A DNA stretch of 35,713 nucleotides from Lachnospiraceae bacterium UBA3641. GTDB lineage: Bacteria; Bacillota; Clostridia; Lachnospirales; Lachnospiraceae. The stretch covers positions 1-35,713 of the forward strand of contig DFKQ01000012.1 of NCBI GenBank assembly GCA_002373875.1. Reading direction: 5' to 3'. The position numbers and the translations under genes are program-made. The notes below the pieces were generated by a model that was not told the DNA's origin, did no database searches, and was given only the letters and a program-made list of their open reading frames with translations. Shown one piece after another: positions 21,800 through 29,998 of this stretch. How positions within the stretch are numbered: position 1 is the stretch's first letter; every line of letters starts with the position of its first letter.

Positions 21800-22741
21800 A
21801 TGAATACAAAAACGATCATCATAGAAAAGACTGATAAGCAAAGGATAGGAACGCTGCTTATCATTTTGGCAGGATGCTTCTGGGGAAGCATGGGGATATT
21901 TGTGAGAAAACTCGGTGCAGAAGGTTTTGATCCCATCCAGATCGTTTCGATAAGGGTAACTCTGGCGGCAGTATTCTTTTGTATTATCCTTTTAGTTAAG
22001 GATCGATCGGGATTTGGGATATCACTAAAGAATATCCCTCTTTTTCTTGGCCTCGGATTCGGCAGTATCCTGTTTTTTACCGTGTGCTATTTTACGGCGA
22101 TCAATATGATGTCCCTTTCCGCTGCTGCGATCCTGCTTTATACTTCTCCTGTATGGATCATGCTCATGTCGATCCTGTTTTTTCACGAGAAGATGACACG
22201 GATGAAGTTGTTGGCCCTTGTCCTTGCCTTTGCGGGCTGTGTCCTGGTATCCGGAATATCGGGAGAGAAGATGACACTGACAGGTCTGCTCGTCGGTCTG
22301 GGTTCGGGGATAGGATACGGGCTATACAGTATTCTGGGAACGATAGCGCTGCGGAGGTATTCGGCTTATACGGTTACGGCATTTACCTTTTTGTTTGCGG
22401 CCATAGGATCCCTTATCATCTGCCATCCCAAGGATATGATGATGAAGTTCGCCGGGACGCAGGACCTTTGGAAGCTGATCCTTTTCTGCCTTTTGACAGC
22501 GTTGATCACGGCAGTGATCCCATTCCTTGCATATACTTTAGGACTTGATTCGGTCGAGGCAAGCAGGGCAGGGATACTGGCTACGATAGAACCTATGGTG
22601 GCAACACTGTTCGGGGTTTTTGTATTTTCGGAGCCTTTGACAGTGCTCTCCGGCATGGGGATACTTCTGATCCTTTCGGCTGTTGTCCTTCTTAATCTGT
22701 TCAACGGCGAAAAGCGAAACAAGGAAGATGAGGTAAGATGA
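21800..22741 (+). CDS. EamA/DMT-superfamily transporter
   Basis: 313 residues with ten predicted membrane helices in two EamA repeats. Repeat one includes IILAGCFWGSMGIFVRKLG (22-40), NMMSLSAAAILLYTSPVWIM and a helix pair to about 150. Repeat two includes GLGSGIGYGLYSILGTIALR and the closing SVEASRAGILATIEPMVATLFG, followed by LSGMGILLILSAVVLL. These proteins export metabolites such as amino acids or purines; the substrate cannot be deduced. An AGGA site is 9 bases upstream. It overlaps the next small gene by 4 bases (ATGA). Confidence 0.9.
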   Translation: MNTKTIIIEKTDKQRIGTLLIILAGCFWGSMGIFVRKLGAEGFDPIQIVSIRVTLAAVFFCIILLVKDRSGFGISLKNIPLFLGLGFGSILFFTVCYFTAINMMSLSAAAILLYTSPVWIMLMSILFFHEKMTRMKLLALVLAFAGCVLVSGISGEKMTLTGLLVGLGSGIGYGLYSILGTIALRRYSAYTVTAFTFLFAAIGSLIICHPKDMMMKFAGTQDLWKLILFCLLTALITAVIPFLAYTLGLDSVEASRAGILATIEPMVATLFGVFVFSEPLTVLSGMGILLILSAVVLLNLFNGEKRNKEDEVR

Positions 22742-22983
22742 TACAGATCAAGTGTACCAACTGTATACATTGTGAGACTGCATATTATCAGGAAGACAGG
22801 ATATGTGTGCCGCAGAGATTTTCGACATCGGATCCGAGAAATACGAAGGATAACATAGCCTGCAGGTTTTACGAAGAAGCTCCGAGGACACGGGAGAGAT
22901 CCTTCCTTGGCGGAATAATAATACAGGAAGTGTGGGATGAGGAAGATGGTCATTATGTTGAGGACCGTCCCTTGATTATTTAG
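22738..22983 (+). CDS. small cysteine-motif protein, unknown function
   Basis: 81 residues, translationally coupled to the DMT transporter (ATGA at 22738-22741). The N-terminus IKCTNCIHCE has three Cys spaced CxxCxxC (6, 9, 12), with two more Cys at about 23 and 42 (RICVPQRF and NIACRFYEE). This arrangement could bind zinc or an iron-sulphur cluster. The C-terminal half is acidic and has no motif I know. I do not recognise the family; the coupling suggests co-expression with the exporter. Confidence 0.65.
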   Translation: MIQIKCTNCIHCETAYYQEDRICVPQRFSTSDPRNTKDNIACRFYEEAPRTRERSFLGGIIIQEVWDEEDGHYVEDRPLII

Positions 22984-23058
22984 ATGAATTATGATGAATT
23001 GCGACGAACATGATCATTATGGTGAAATGCGAAAAATGGAAAGGATCATTAAAACAGT

Positions 23059-24105
23059 ATGAGTCATAAAGGCAATAATCCATTTACTTTGACTTTTGGT
23101 AAATATCCGGAACGATATATATCACGATATGAGAACACCGATATGATCTGCAGTGCTTTCAGTTCATCATCACCTCTTTCGCAGATATACATGATAGAAG
23201 GGATAAGAGGGAGCGGGAAGACAGTACTGATGACTGCGGTTACAAAGCAGCTTTGCTCATCGGGAGACTGGATAGTGGTTGACCTTAATTCAACAAGAAA
23301 TCTTCTGGATGATCTTGCGCATAGGTTGTATGACACATGTAACAATATCCCTAAGCTGCTTGACAAGGGCTTTAATGTTTCTTTAATGGGTGTCAGTGTA
23401 GGGATGGGAGGTGTAACCGATTATAGAGACAATGTGAGTGTTATTTCCGACCTGCTTGGTACGGCAGGCAGGAAAGGCAGAAGGGTTCTTATAACAATAG
23501 ACGAAGTTATGCATAATCAGGATATGAGGGAGTTTGCGGCACAGTTTCAGATATGGCTCAGGCAGGATCAGCCGGTATACCTATTGATGACCGGTCTGTA
23601 TGATAATATATATTCCATTCAGAATGATCCGGCTCTTACTTTTCTTTTGCGTTCCCCTAAGATCCGCTTGGAATCGCTTAGCTTAAATCAAATAATCCGT
23701 CAATATAAGGAGATATTTGATATTGATGAGAATACGGCGCTTCGGCTTGCTGAGCTTACGAAGGGCTACGCCTTCGGCTTTCAGGCTCTGGGAATGCTTT
23801 GCTGGGAATATGGTGTGGACAATTGTGAAATTGTTCTTGAGAAATATGACGAGATATTGGAAGACTTTGCTTACAGGAAAATATGGGATTCGCTTACTCA
23901 GAATGAAAGACGCATTATAAGGTGCATGGGTGAGGACGATGTGAAGGTAGAGAAAATACGGCAGGCTCTTGATATGTCGGCAGGAACGTTTTCAAAGTAT
24001 CGTGAAAAGATGCTGAAGAGCGGGTTGATAACCTCGACCGGGCACGGATATGTGTCGCTGACATTGCCAAGATTCCATGAAGTAATAAGATTATACCATG
24101 TTTGA
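23059..24105 (+). CDS. AAA/STAND-like ATPase with C-terminal winged-helix region
   Basis: 348 residues. The N-terminal region has FGKYPERYISR then Walker A IEGIRGSGKTVLM (about 47-59), and a Walker B RRVLITIDEVM near 140-150. A sensor-like stretch YLLMTGLYDNIYS follows (about 172-184), then a helical region and a C-terminal segment, LTQNERRIIRCMGEDDVKVE and MSAGTFSKYREKMLKSGLI, that reads as a helix-turn-helix. Such ATPases (AAA_16/ATPase_2-like) are frequent accessory proteins; no partner gene is adjacent. The ribosome site (AAAGGA) is 14 bases away, so translation may be weak. Function unknown. Confidence 0.75.
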   Translation: MSHKGNNPFTLTFGKYPERYISRYENTDMICSAFSSSSPLSQIYMIEGIRGSGKTVLMTAVTKQLCSSGDWIVVDLNSTRNLLDDLAHRLYDTCNNIPKLLDKGFNVSLMGVSVGMGGVTDYRDNVSVISDLLGTAGRKGRRVLITIDEVMHNQDMREFAAQFQIWLRQDQPVYLLMTGLYDNIYSIQNDPALTFLLRSPKIRLESLSLNQIIRQYKEIFDIDENTALRLAELTKGYAFGFQALGMLCWEYGVDNCEIVLEKYDEILEDFAYRKIWDSLTQNERRIIRCMGEDDVKVEKIRQALDMSAGTFSKYREKMLKSGLITSTGHGYVSLTLPRFHEVIRLYHV

Positions 24106-24163
24106 TTCGGTAAGTCTGTCTGTTTCCAGGATAAGGATTCAGTCAAGTATATCTTTCCTGTGA

Positions 24164-24424
24164 AGCTGTCAAGGAGAACCACCGGTCTATACCGGTAAGG
24201 AGATCACCCTTGATCCGGCGACTATAACGGTAAAGGCAGGTAAAACAGTCCTGAAGCCTTATGATGAAGTAACCGGTGAAGGTGATTATATAATAACGGG
24301 ATACTCAGATAACATAAGGAAGGGCAAGGCTAAGGTCACCTTCAGAGGCGTCGGTAATTACGGCGGGACCAGGACGGTAACCTTCAACATCAGAGCAAAG
24401 GGAATAAAGTGGTGGTGGAGATAG
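24164..24424 (+). pseudogene. 3' remnant of a secreted repeat/Ig-like protein
   Basis: An open frame without a start codon, containing VYTGKEITLDPATITVKAGK, then KGKAKVTFRGVGNYGGTRTV, and ending FNIRAKGIKWWWR before TAG 24422-24424. The GNYGGTRTVTF motif and the tryptophan-rich last residues are typical of C-terminal ends of large surface proteins of Lachnospiraceae. Only the last 80 or so codons remain. It fills the gap between the ATPase gene and the DUF4869 gene. Confidence 0.6.
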
Positions 24425-24432
24425 ATATACTG

Positions 24433-24475
24433 ACCGGCAGCGGGATAAACCTGCTGCCGGTGCTTGTATTTATTT
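24433..24475 (+). terminator. intrinsic terminator-like hairpin
   Basis: ACCGGCAGC (24433-24441) pairs perfectly with GCTGCCGGT (24453-24461) and is followed by a T-rich stretch (TTGTATTTATTT). It lies directly after the surface-protein remnant, presumably its original terminator. Confidence 0.6.
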
Positions 24476-24576
24476 ATAAGTAAAAGTATAATCTTATACA
24501 TGGTAAATGTGGACAGGTAAGGGTCATTTGCTGTTGGCCCGGATAAGATCAAATATATGTATAAATGAGGGATATA

Positions 24577-25017
24577 ATGTTATCGATATACTACGGAGAT
24601 ATGCCTGAAGCGATATATAATCCGGCACGATTTTTCAAAAATTCGTATAAGGATGACTGGATCACGGATGAATTATCAAAACAGATGATCAAGGATGTTG
24701 ATAAGTCGGAAGTGATCGGAGCCAGAGTGATAGACAGTCCGGTTCTGGGAGGTATTTCACCCAGAGAATTATCCGGAGGAGTTAAAACACTTATAGATAT
24801 CTACAAATGCCCGGATAAGGTTTTTAATGCGTCCGCATGCGGAGATAACTGCGCAAAATGGTTGATCGTGCTTGGCAATCGAATGGATATAACCATAAAT
24901 CTGAGGCACATTATGGATTTCGGTGAGGAAAGCTTTACCATAAAGATCCTGAATACCGGGCAGACGGTAAATAGTATGGATGAAATGATACCGGTAGCAG
25001 GCATGTTTGTAAGATAG
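24577..25017 (+). CDS. DUF4869 family protein
   Basis: 146 residues from ATG 24577, the start with a GAGGG site 6 bases upstream (ATG 24565 is less likely). It begins MLSIYYGDMPEAIYNPARFF and contains ITDELSKQMIKDVDKSEVIG and SPVLGGISPRELSGGVKTLI, all hallmarks of DUF4869. No catalytic motif is obvious. It is followed 13 bases later by a P-loop protein. In my recollection DUF4869 genes are often paired with a P-loop gene of this kind, so I treat them as a two-gene module; the function of the pair is not known to me. Confidence 0.7.
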   Translation: MLSIYYGDMPEAIYNPARFFKNSYKDDWITDELSKQMIKDVDKSEVIGARVIDSPVLGGISPRELSGGVKTLIDIYKCPDKVFNASACGDNCAKWLIVLGNRMDITINLRHIMDFGEESFTIKILNTGQTVNSMDEMIPVAGMFVR

Positions 25018-25030
25018 GATAGAATAAACT

Positions 25031-25996
25031 ATGAATGGGATACATAAGATAACCGTATCTAACTCATCGGTCAAATATGAATTTGATATCAAAAGAAACA
25101 TCACGATAATCAAGGGTGACAGTGCCACAGGAAAGACAACACTGGTTGAGATGATAGGAGAGTATTATGAATCCGGCGAATCCAGCGGCATCAATCTTGT
25201 ATGCGATAAGTCTTGCAGGGTACTTGCCGGACGTGACTGGAGCACGCTGCTGTTAACAATAAAGGATTCCATTGTATTCATAGATGAAGACAATGATTTT
25301 ATGATAAGTGATGACTTCGCACGAATGGTGCGAGACTCGGATAATTATTATGTTATTGTTACGCGTGAGGGGCTTCCTAACCTGCCATACAGTGTTGATG
25401 AGATCTATGGCATAAGATCATCCGGTAAGTATGCCGGATTATTTCAGGCATATCACGAGTTCTACCATATCTATGGTGACCATACGCCTGATGAACGGGT
25501 AATTCCACATACCGTAATGGTTGAGGATTCCAATTCGGGATATGATTTTTTTAAGGGATTATCCGATGGTAAGGACTATGAAGTAATAAGTGCCGGGGGA
25601 AAATCAAAGATATTTACCGAGATACTTGAGAACAAGAGAGATGGCAGTATAGTGGTGATTGCAGACGGAGCTGCTTTTGGAGCTGAAATAGACAGAATTA
25701 GCAAGCTTGTCGGTCGGAGGAGAGATATCGTATTGTTTTTGCCGGAATCTTTTGAGTGGTTGATTTTGTATTCGGGTGTTTTAAAGAATCGGGAGTTGGA
25801 AAAGATAATGAAACGTCCCAATGATCATATAGAGAGCAGGGATTATTTTAGTTGGGAGAGATATTTTACGCATCTTCTCATGGAAATGACTAAGGATTCA
25901 TATTTGAAATATTCAAAGAATCGATTGAATCCGGTGTATCTTCATGACGGGATATCTCAAAGGATCAGGGAGAATATCAGAAATATTGAATTATGA
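25031..25996 (+). CDS. P-loop ATPase partner of the DUF4869 protein
   Basis: 321 residues. Residues 24-41 read NITIIKGDSATGKTTLVE, a Walker A motif preceded by a strand, and DSIVFIDEDNDFM (about 79-91) is a Walker B with DE. The second half has DGKDYEVISAGGKSKIFTEI and GSIVVIADGAAFGAEIDRI (about 202-220), which remind me of a Toprim or nucleotide-binding fold; this is a weak resemblance. It lacks the ABC signature motif, so it is not a normal ABC ATPase. It forms a pair with the DUF4869 gene. Possible roles include stress or phage defence, but nothing in the sequence proves it. Confidence 0.65.
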   Translation: MNGIHKITVSNSSVKYEFDIKRNITIIKGDSATGKTTLVEMIGEYYESGESSGINLVCDKSCRVLAGRDWSTLLLTIKDSIVFIDEDNDFMISDDFARMVRDSDNYYVIVTREGLPNLPYSVDEIYGIRSSGKYAGLFQAYHEFYHIYGDHTPDERVIPHTVMVEDSNSGYDFFKGLSDGKDYEVISAGGKSKIFTEILENKRDGSIVVIADGAAFGAEIDRISKLVGRRRDIVLFLPESFEWLILYSGVLKNRELEKIMKRPNDHIESRDYFSWERYFTHLLMEMTKDSYLKYSKNRLNPVYLHDGISQRIRENIRNIEL

Positions 25997-26020
25997 TCAT
26001 AACAATGACTCGTTATTATA

Positions 26021-26141
26021 AGGTAACGGATCTGACGCAGATCCTAAAGCCTGGGAAGCTTATTCATAAGTCGACACCCAATGTACATACCGGCGGTGCC
26101 GTGGTAAATACCGGACTGGCCGTGAAAAATCGGGGGCCGAT
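26021..26141 (+). pseudogene. fragmentary second copy of the 5' part of the pfkB gene
   Basis: Bases 26021-26141 align along their whole length with 28078-28199 with roughly 15 mismatches and one deleted base. The copy lacks a start codon and carries a one-base deletion in the run before GGGGGCCGA. At the codon where the downstream gene has TAG (28095), this copy has CAG (Gln). It covers about 40 codons only and is followed by the AAA-like/PD-(D/E)XK gene. Confidence 0.8.
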
Positions 26142-26178
26142 CGTATTATAGTAAGGATCTGAAATAAGGGAGCAATGT

Positions 26179-27930
26179 ATGAAAAAGATCGGGATCGGTT
26201 ATGAAAATTATAAAAGAGTCATCGATGATAAATGTTATTATGTGGATAAGACCATGCTCATACATGATATTGTCGCTAAGGGAGGCATGGTGACGCTTTT
26301 CACAAGGCCCCGCAGGTTCGGTAAGACCCTTGCCCTGTCCATGATCCGTACCTTCTTCGAGCTTGAATACGACCGCAACGGAAATGTTGTTGATAACCGC
26401 CGGTATTTTGAGGGCATGAAGATAATGGATGCAGGGGATGAGATCCTTAATATGCTGGGGCAGTATCCCATTATAAACATGTCGCTTAAGTCGGCTAAGC
26501 AGGGTGATTTCTATAATGCCTTTACCATGCTGCGCAAGGAGATAATAGGGGAATACAGAAGACATGATTATCTGCTTGAATCGGATGTGATAGAAGAAGA
26601 TGAGAAGCAGAGCTTCCGTGAGATCACAGGCGGTGAACTTGAATGGGAGAAGAGAAGCCGAGCATATACAGATGAAAAGGAGTATGATAAGGCATTCAGG
26701 AGGGAGGTCGGGAAATATGCCGTTACCCTTAAGACCCTGTCAGAGCTCCTTGAAAAACATCATGGGAAGAAAGTCATAATCCTTATCGATGAATATGATG
26801 TTCCTCTTGAGAATGCCTGGTTCAGGGGCTTCTATGATGAGATGATCGATTTTATCCGTTCATTGTTTGAATCGGCTCTTAAGACAAATGATGCGCTTGA
26901 GAGAGCCGTGGTGACGGGGTGTCTTAGGATAAGCAGGGAAAGTATTTTTACAGGACTTAATAATCTTAAGATGGTATCCATTAGAAGCAGGGATTTCGGA
27001 GAATATTTTGGTTTCACACAGGAAGAGACTGAGGAAATGCTCCGGGTTTATGATCTTGAGTGTAACACAGAAACGGTAAAGAACTGGTATGACGGGTATC
27101 TATTCGGGGAGGCCGAGGTATATAACCCGTGGAGCGTGACAATTTATGTCAGCGAGCATGTGGGAGCTCCGGAAAGATTCGCCGAACCTTACTGGGCCAA
27201 TACATCATCCAATTCGATAATAAAGGAGCTTATCGAAAATGCGGATGAGGGCATGAGAGAAGAACTCGATACCCTTATAAGCGGTGGTACCATCGAGAAG
27301 CGGATACACGAGGATATTACATATGCAGATATCCGTGAGAGCGAAGATAACCTGTGGAACTTCCTGTATTTTACGGGATATATGAAGAAGGTATCGGAAC
27401 GGCAGGAAAACGATGATATATACCTTACCATGTGTGTCCCCAATGCTGAGATAAACAGTATCTACAGGAATCAGATAAGCTTGTGGTTTGACAGGGTTGT
27501 AAAGAACACAGGACTCAGCGGGCTTCATGAAGCGATACTGAATAAGGATACGGAGAAGATATCCGATTTTGTCAGCGAGCTGCTTGCCAGGAGCATCAGC
27601 GTATTTGATAGTTCGGAATCCTTCTACCACGGGTACTTTTTATCGCTCCTTAACGGAGTTCCGCACTATTATGCACAGTCAAACAGGGAAGCGGGTGACG
27701 GCCGCCCTGACATCATCCTCTATCCCAACCGACCGAAGGATCCCGCTTATATCTTCGAACTTAAGGTGAGAAAGAAGTTCAATGAAATGGATGACGGCCT
27801 GCAGGAAGCCTTCGCCCAGATAAGGGATAAGAAGTATGAGGAAGGGATCCTTGATGAAGGCTACGCCGGAGTCGTATCCTACGGCCTTTGTTTCTGCAAG
27901 AAGAGCTGTATAGCAGGACTTAAGGCATGA
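26179..27930 (+). CDS. AAA-ATPase-like protein with C-terminal PD-(D/E)XK nuclease domain
   Basis: 583 residues. The N-terminus KIGIGYENYKRVIDDKCYYV then VDKTMLIHDIV and FTRPRRFGKTLALSM (Walker A-like, about 41-55) are diagnostic of the AAA-ATPase_like (DUF1703) family. KKVIILIDEYDVPLENAW (about 196-213) holds the Walker B. The C-terminal PDDEXK_9 domain has GDGRPDIILYPN and AYIFELKV (about 515-540), giving the D-x(n)-ExK nuclease core. Such genes are very abundant in Lachnospiraceae and may be mobile; their function is not established. Here the gene lies between a fragment of pfkB and the pfkB gene itself, consistent with insertion or rearrangement. Confidence 0.9.
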   Translation: MKKIGIGYENYKRVIDDKCYYVDKTMLIHDIVAKGGMVTLFTRPRRFGKTLALSMIRTFFELEYDRNGNVVDNRRYFEGMKIMDAGDEILNMLGQYPIINMSLKSAKQGDFYNAFTMLRKEIIGEYRRHDYLLESDVIEEDEKQSFREITGGELEWEKRSRAYTDEKEYDKAFRREVGKYAVTLKTLSELLEKHHGKKVIILIDEYDVPLENAWFRGFYDEMIDFIRSLFESALKTNDALERAVVTGCLRISRESIFTGLNNLKMVSIRSRDFGEYFGFTQEETEEMLRVYDLECNTETVKNWYDGYLFGEAEVYNPWSVTIYVSEHVGAPERFAEPYWANTSSNSIIKELIENADEGMREELDTLISGGTIEKRIHEDITYADIRESEDNLWNFLYFTGYMKKVSERQENDDIYLTMCVPNAEINSIYRNQISLWFDRVVKNTGLSGLHEAILNKDTEKISDFVSELLARSISVFDSSESFYHGYFLSLLNGVPHYYAQSNREAGDGRPDIILYPNRPKDPAYIFELKVRKKFNEMDDGLQEAFAQIRDKKYEEGILDEGYAGVVSYGLCFCKKSCIAGLKA

Positions 27931-28004
27931 CCGGAGTCATGTGGGAGTTATCAAGTGAGTCATGGAACCTGTCCCCGTGACTCTATATAGAGGAGTTATT
28001 AAAT

Positions 28005-28124
28005 ATGAAAAAGAAAGCCATAGTTGCGGGGCATATCTGTATAGATATCACTCCTGTTTTTCCGCAGAATACGAGAAAGGTAACGGATCTGACGTAGATC
28101 TTAAAGCCCGGGAAGCTTATCCAT
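28005..28124 (+). pseudogene. 5' end of pfkB separated by an in-frame TAG (codon 31)
   Basis: ATG 28005 with AGAGGAG upstream opens a frame MKKKAIVAGHICIDITPVFP, the expected N-terminal strand of a PfkB kinase. After RKVTDLT comes TAG (28095-28097), then ILKPGKLIHMAAPNVHTGGA continues in the same frame into the rest of the gene. The duplicated fragment at 26021 has CAG at this codon, so a single C-to-T change made the stop. Either the gene is interrupted, or translation restarts at ATG 28125, or the stop is read through. Confidence 0.75.
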
Positions 28125-29126
28125 ATGGCGGCACCCAATGTACATACCGGCGGTGCCGTGGCAAATACCGGGCTGGCAATGAAGAATCTGGGGGCCGATG
28201 TCCGTCTTATGGGTAAGGTCGGTAATGATGCCTTCGGAGGAATGGTCAGGGAAATATTGCAGAAATATAATGCAGGAGATAACCTTATAATTGAGGAAGG
28301 AGAGATAACGAGCTACTCGGTGGTAGTGGCGCCTCCGGGGGTCGATCGTATTTTTCTGCACTGTCCCGGGGCCAATGATACCTTTGACGGAAGCGAGATA
28401 CCGGACAGTGCCTTGGATGACGCGGCATTGTTTCATTTTGGTTACCCCACTATCATGAAACAGATGTATGAGAATAAGGGTGTAAAGCTCATCTCCCTGC
28501 TTAGCAGAATGAAGAGTCATGATATAGCCACAAGCCTTGATATGGCAGCGATAGATCCTGACAGCGATGCCGGTGCGGCGGATTGGGAAGAGATACTTGC
28601 AGGGGCCCTGCCGTTTGTGGATTTCTTCGTTCCAAGCTTTGAAGAGCTGTGCTTCATGCTTGACAGGTCTAAATACGAAAGCCTGCTTGACAAGGCCGGA
28701 AGCGGGGACATGACCAAGGTTCTTTCCATAGAGGATGATATAGAACCGCTTGCCCAAAGATGCCTTGATATGGGAGCAGGATCCGTATTGTTGAAATGCG
28801 GGGCTATGGGTCTATATTTCAGGGCATCTGCAAATATGGCAGGGACAGGAAGCCGGCTGTCACTTATTGAGGAACAATGGAATGGCTTTTGCAGGTTTGA
28901 GAAAAGCTATAAGATTGATAAGGTTCTGTCGGGGACAGGAGCCGGAGATGCGAGCATTGCGGCATTCCTGACAAGCATCCTTAATGGTGCTTTGCCCGGT
29001 GAGGCTTTGGAAAATGCAGCTGCTGCCGGAGCGCTCTGCTGCATGTCATACGACGCGGTGAGCGGAGTGCCGGGGTTGTCTGAAATAAGAAAGAAAATAG
29101 AAACGGGCTGGGAAAAAGCCTGGTAA
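28125..29126 (+). CDS. PfkB-family sugar kinase (body after the TAG)
   Basis: 333 residues from ATG 28125; the full gene from 28005 would encode 373. It phosphorylates a sugar or nucleoside with ATP. NVHTGGAVANTGLAMKNLGA is the substrate-side signature near the N-terminus, VGNDAFGGMV follows, and VLSGTGAGDASIAAFLTS (near 266-283) is the second PfkB signature with the catalytic Asp. Loss of the first 40 residues removes the first beta strand and part of the sugar site, so the shortened protein may be inactive. A class II aldolase gene follows 12 bases later, which suggests kinase and aldolase act in sequence on a ketose. The substrate is unknown. Confidence 0.75.
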   Translation: MAAPNVHTGGAVANTGLAMKNLGADVRLMGKVGNDAFGGMVREILQKYNAGDNLIIEEGEITSYSVVVAPPGVDRIFLHCPGANDTFDGSEIPDSALDDAALFHFGYPTIMKQMYENKGVKLISLLSRMKSHDIATSLDMAAIDPDSDAGAADWEEILAGALPFVDFFVPSFEELCFMLDRSKYESLLDKAGSGDMTKVLSIEDDIEPLAQRCLDMGAGSVLLKCGAMGLYFRASANMAGTGSRLSLIEEQWNGFCRFEKSYKIDKVLSGTGAGDASIAAFLTSILNGALPGEALENAAAAGALCCMSYDAVSGVPGLSEIRKKIETGWEKAW

Positions 29127-29138
29127 GGAGGAAACAGA

Positions 29139-29984
29139 ATGCTTGTCAACTTGAACGATGTTCTATTGCAGGCAAGGAAGGAACATTACGGAGTAGGATT
29201 GTTTAACGCGGTCAATCTGGAAATGACTAATGCTATAATGGATGCGGCCGAAGCTCTTAAATCACCCGTTATCATGGGAACGGCAGAGATACTGCTTGGA
29301 GCCGCGGATCTTAAGGAAGTGGCAGCCATGGTAAGGGCAAGGGCAGAGAGATCTGCGGTTCCAGTTGTGCTGCATTATGATCACGGTCTTACCTTTGAAA
29401 AGTGTATGGAGGCTATGCAGGCGGGCTTTACATCCGTAATGTATGACTGCTCCACGGCAGGCTATGAAGAAAATGCAGAGAGGGTTGCCGAGATCGTTAA
29501 GATCGCGCATTCCATCGGAGTGACCGTGGAAGGTGAACTCGGTCATGTGGGTGATAATGACGGGGCCGGTAAGCTTGAAAACCCTGCTGATTATTATACG
29601 GATCCGATAATAGCCGCCGACTTTGTACGCCGTACCAAAGTGGATGCTCTTGCGATCGCTGTGGGAAATGCTCACGGGGATTATAAATTCCCGCCCAAGC
29701 TTGATTTTGACCGGATATCCGAGATAGCGGACGCAGTGGATGTCCCCCTTGTCCTGCATGGAGGAAGCGGACTTACGGACAATGATTTCAAAGAGGCGAT
29801 CAGGCGGGGCATTGCAAAGGTCAATATATTTACCGACATTAGTAAAGCCCAGGTGCAGGGGATGCAGGAGGGAATAAATGCCGGCATAAATAACGCATTT
29901 GACCTGACGGAATATGAAGTCAGGGCTGTCCGCCGGGTAGTTGAGGAAAAAATGCGCCTCTTCGAAAGCGTTGACAGGATTTAG
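29139..29984 (+). CDS. class II ketose-bisphosphate aldolase
   Basis: 281 residues with TAAGGAGG before the ATG. It cleaves a ketose 1,6-bisphosphate into dihydroxyacetone phosphate and an aldehyde, using zinc. GVGLFNAVNLEM (18-29), VVLHYDHGLTFEKC (with the catalytic Asp and Zn-ligand His), TVEGELGHVGDND, IAVGNAHGDYKF and PLVLHGGSGLTDNDF (two further Zn-ligand His) are all present, as in fructose-, tagatose- and IolJ-type aldolases. Which sugar it uses is unclear. It lies between the PfkB kinase and the PLP decarboxylase in one operon. Confidence 0.92.
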   Translation: MLVNLNDVLLQARKEHYGVGLFNAVNLEMTNAIMDAAEALKSPVIMGTAEILLGAADLKEVAAMVRARAERSAVPVVLHYDHGLTFEKCMEAMQAGFTSVMYDCSTAGYEENAERVAEIVKIAHSIGVTVEGELGHVGDNDGAGKLENPADYYTDPIIAADFVRRTKVDALAIAVGNAHGDYKFPPKLDFDRISEIADAVDVPLVLHGGSGLTDNDFKEAIRRGIAKVNIFTDISKAQVQGMQEGINAGINNAFDLTEYEVRAVRRVVEEKMRLFESVDRI

Positions 29985-29998
29985 CAGGAGAAAAAGAT

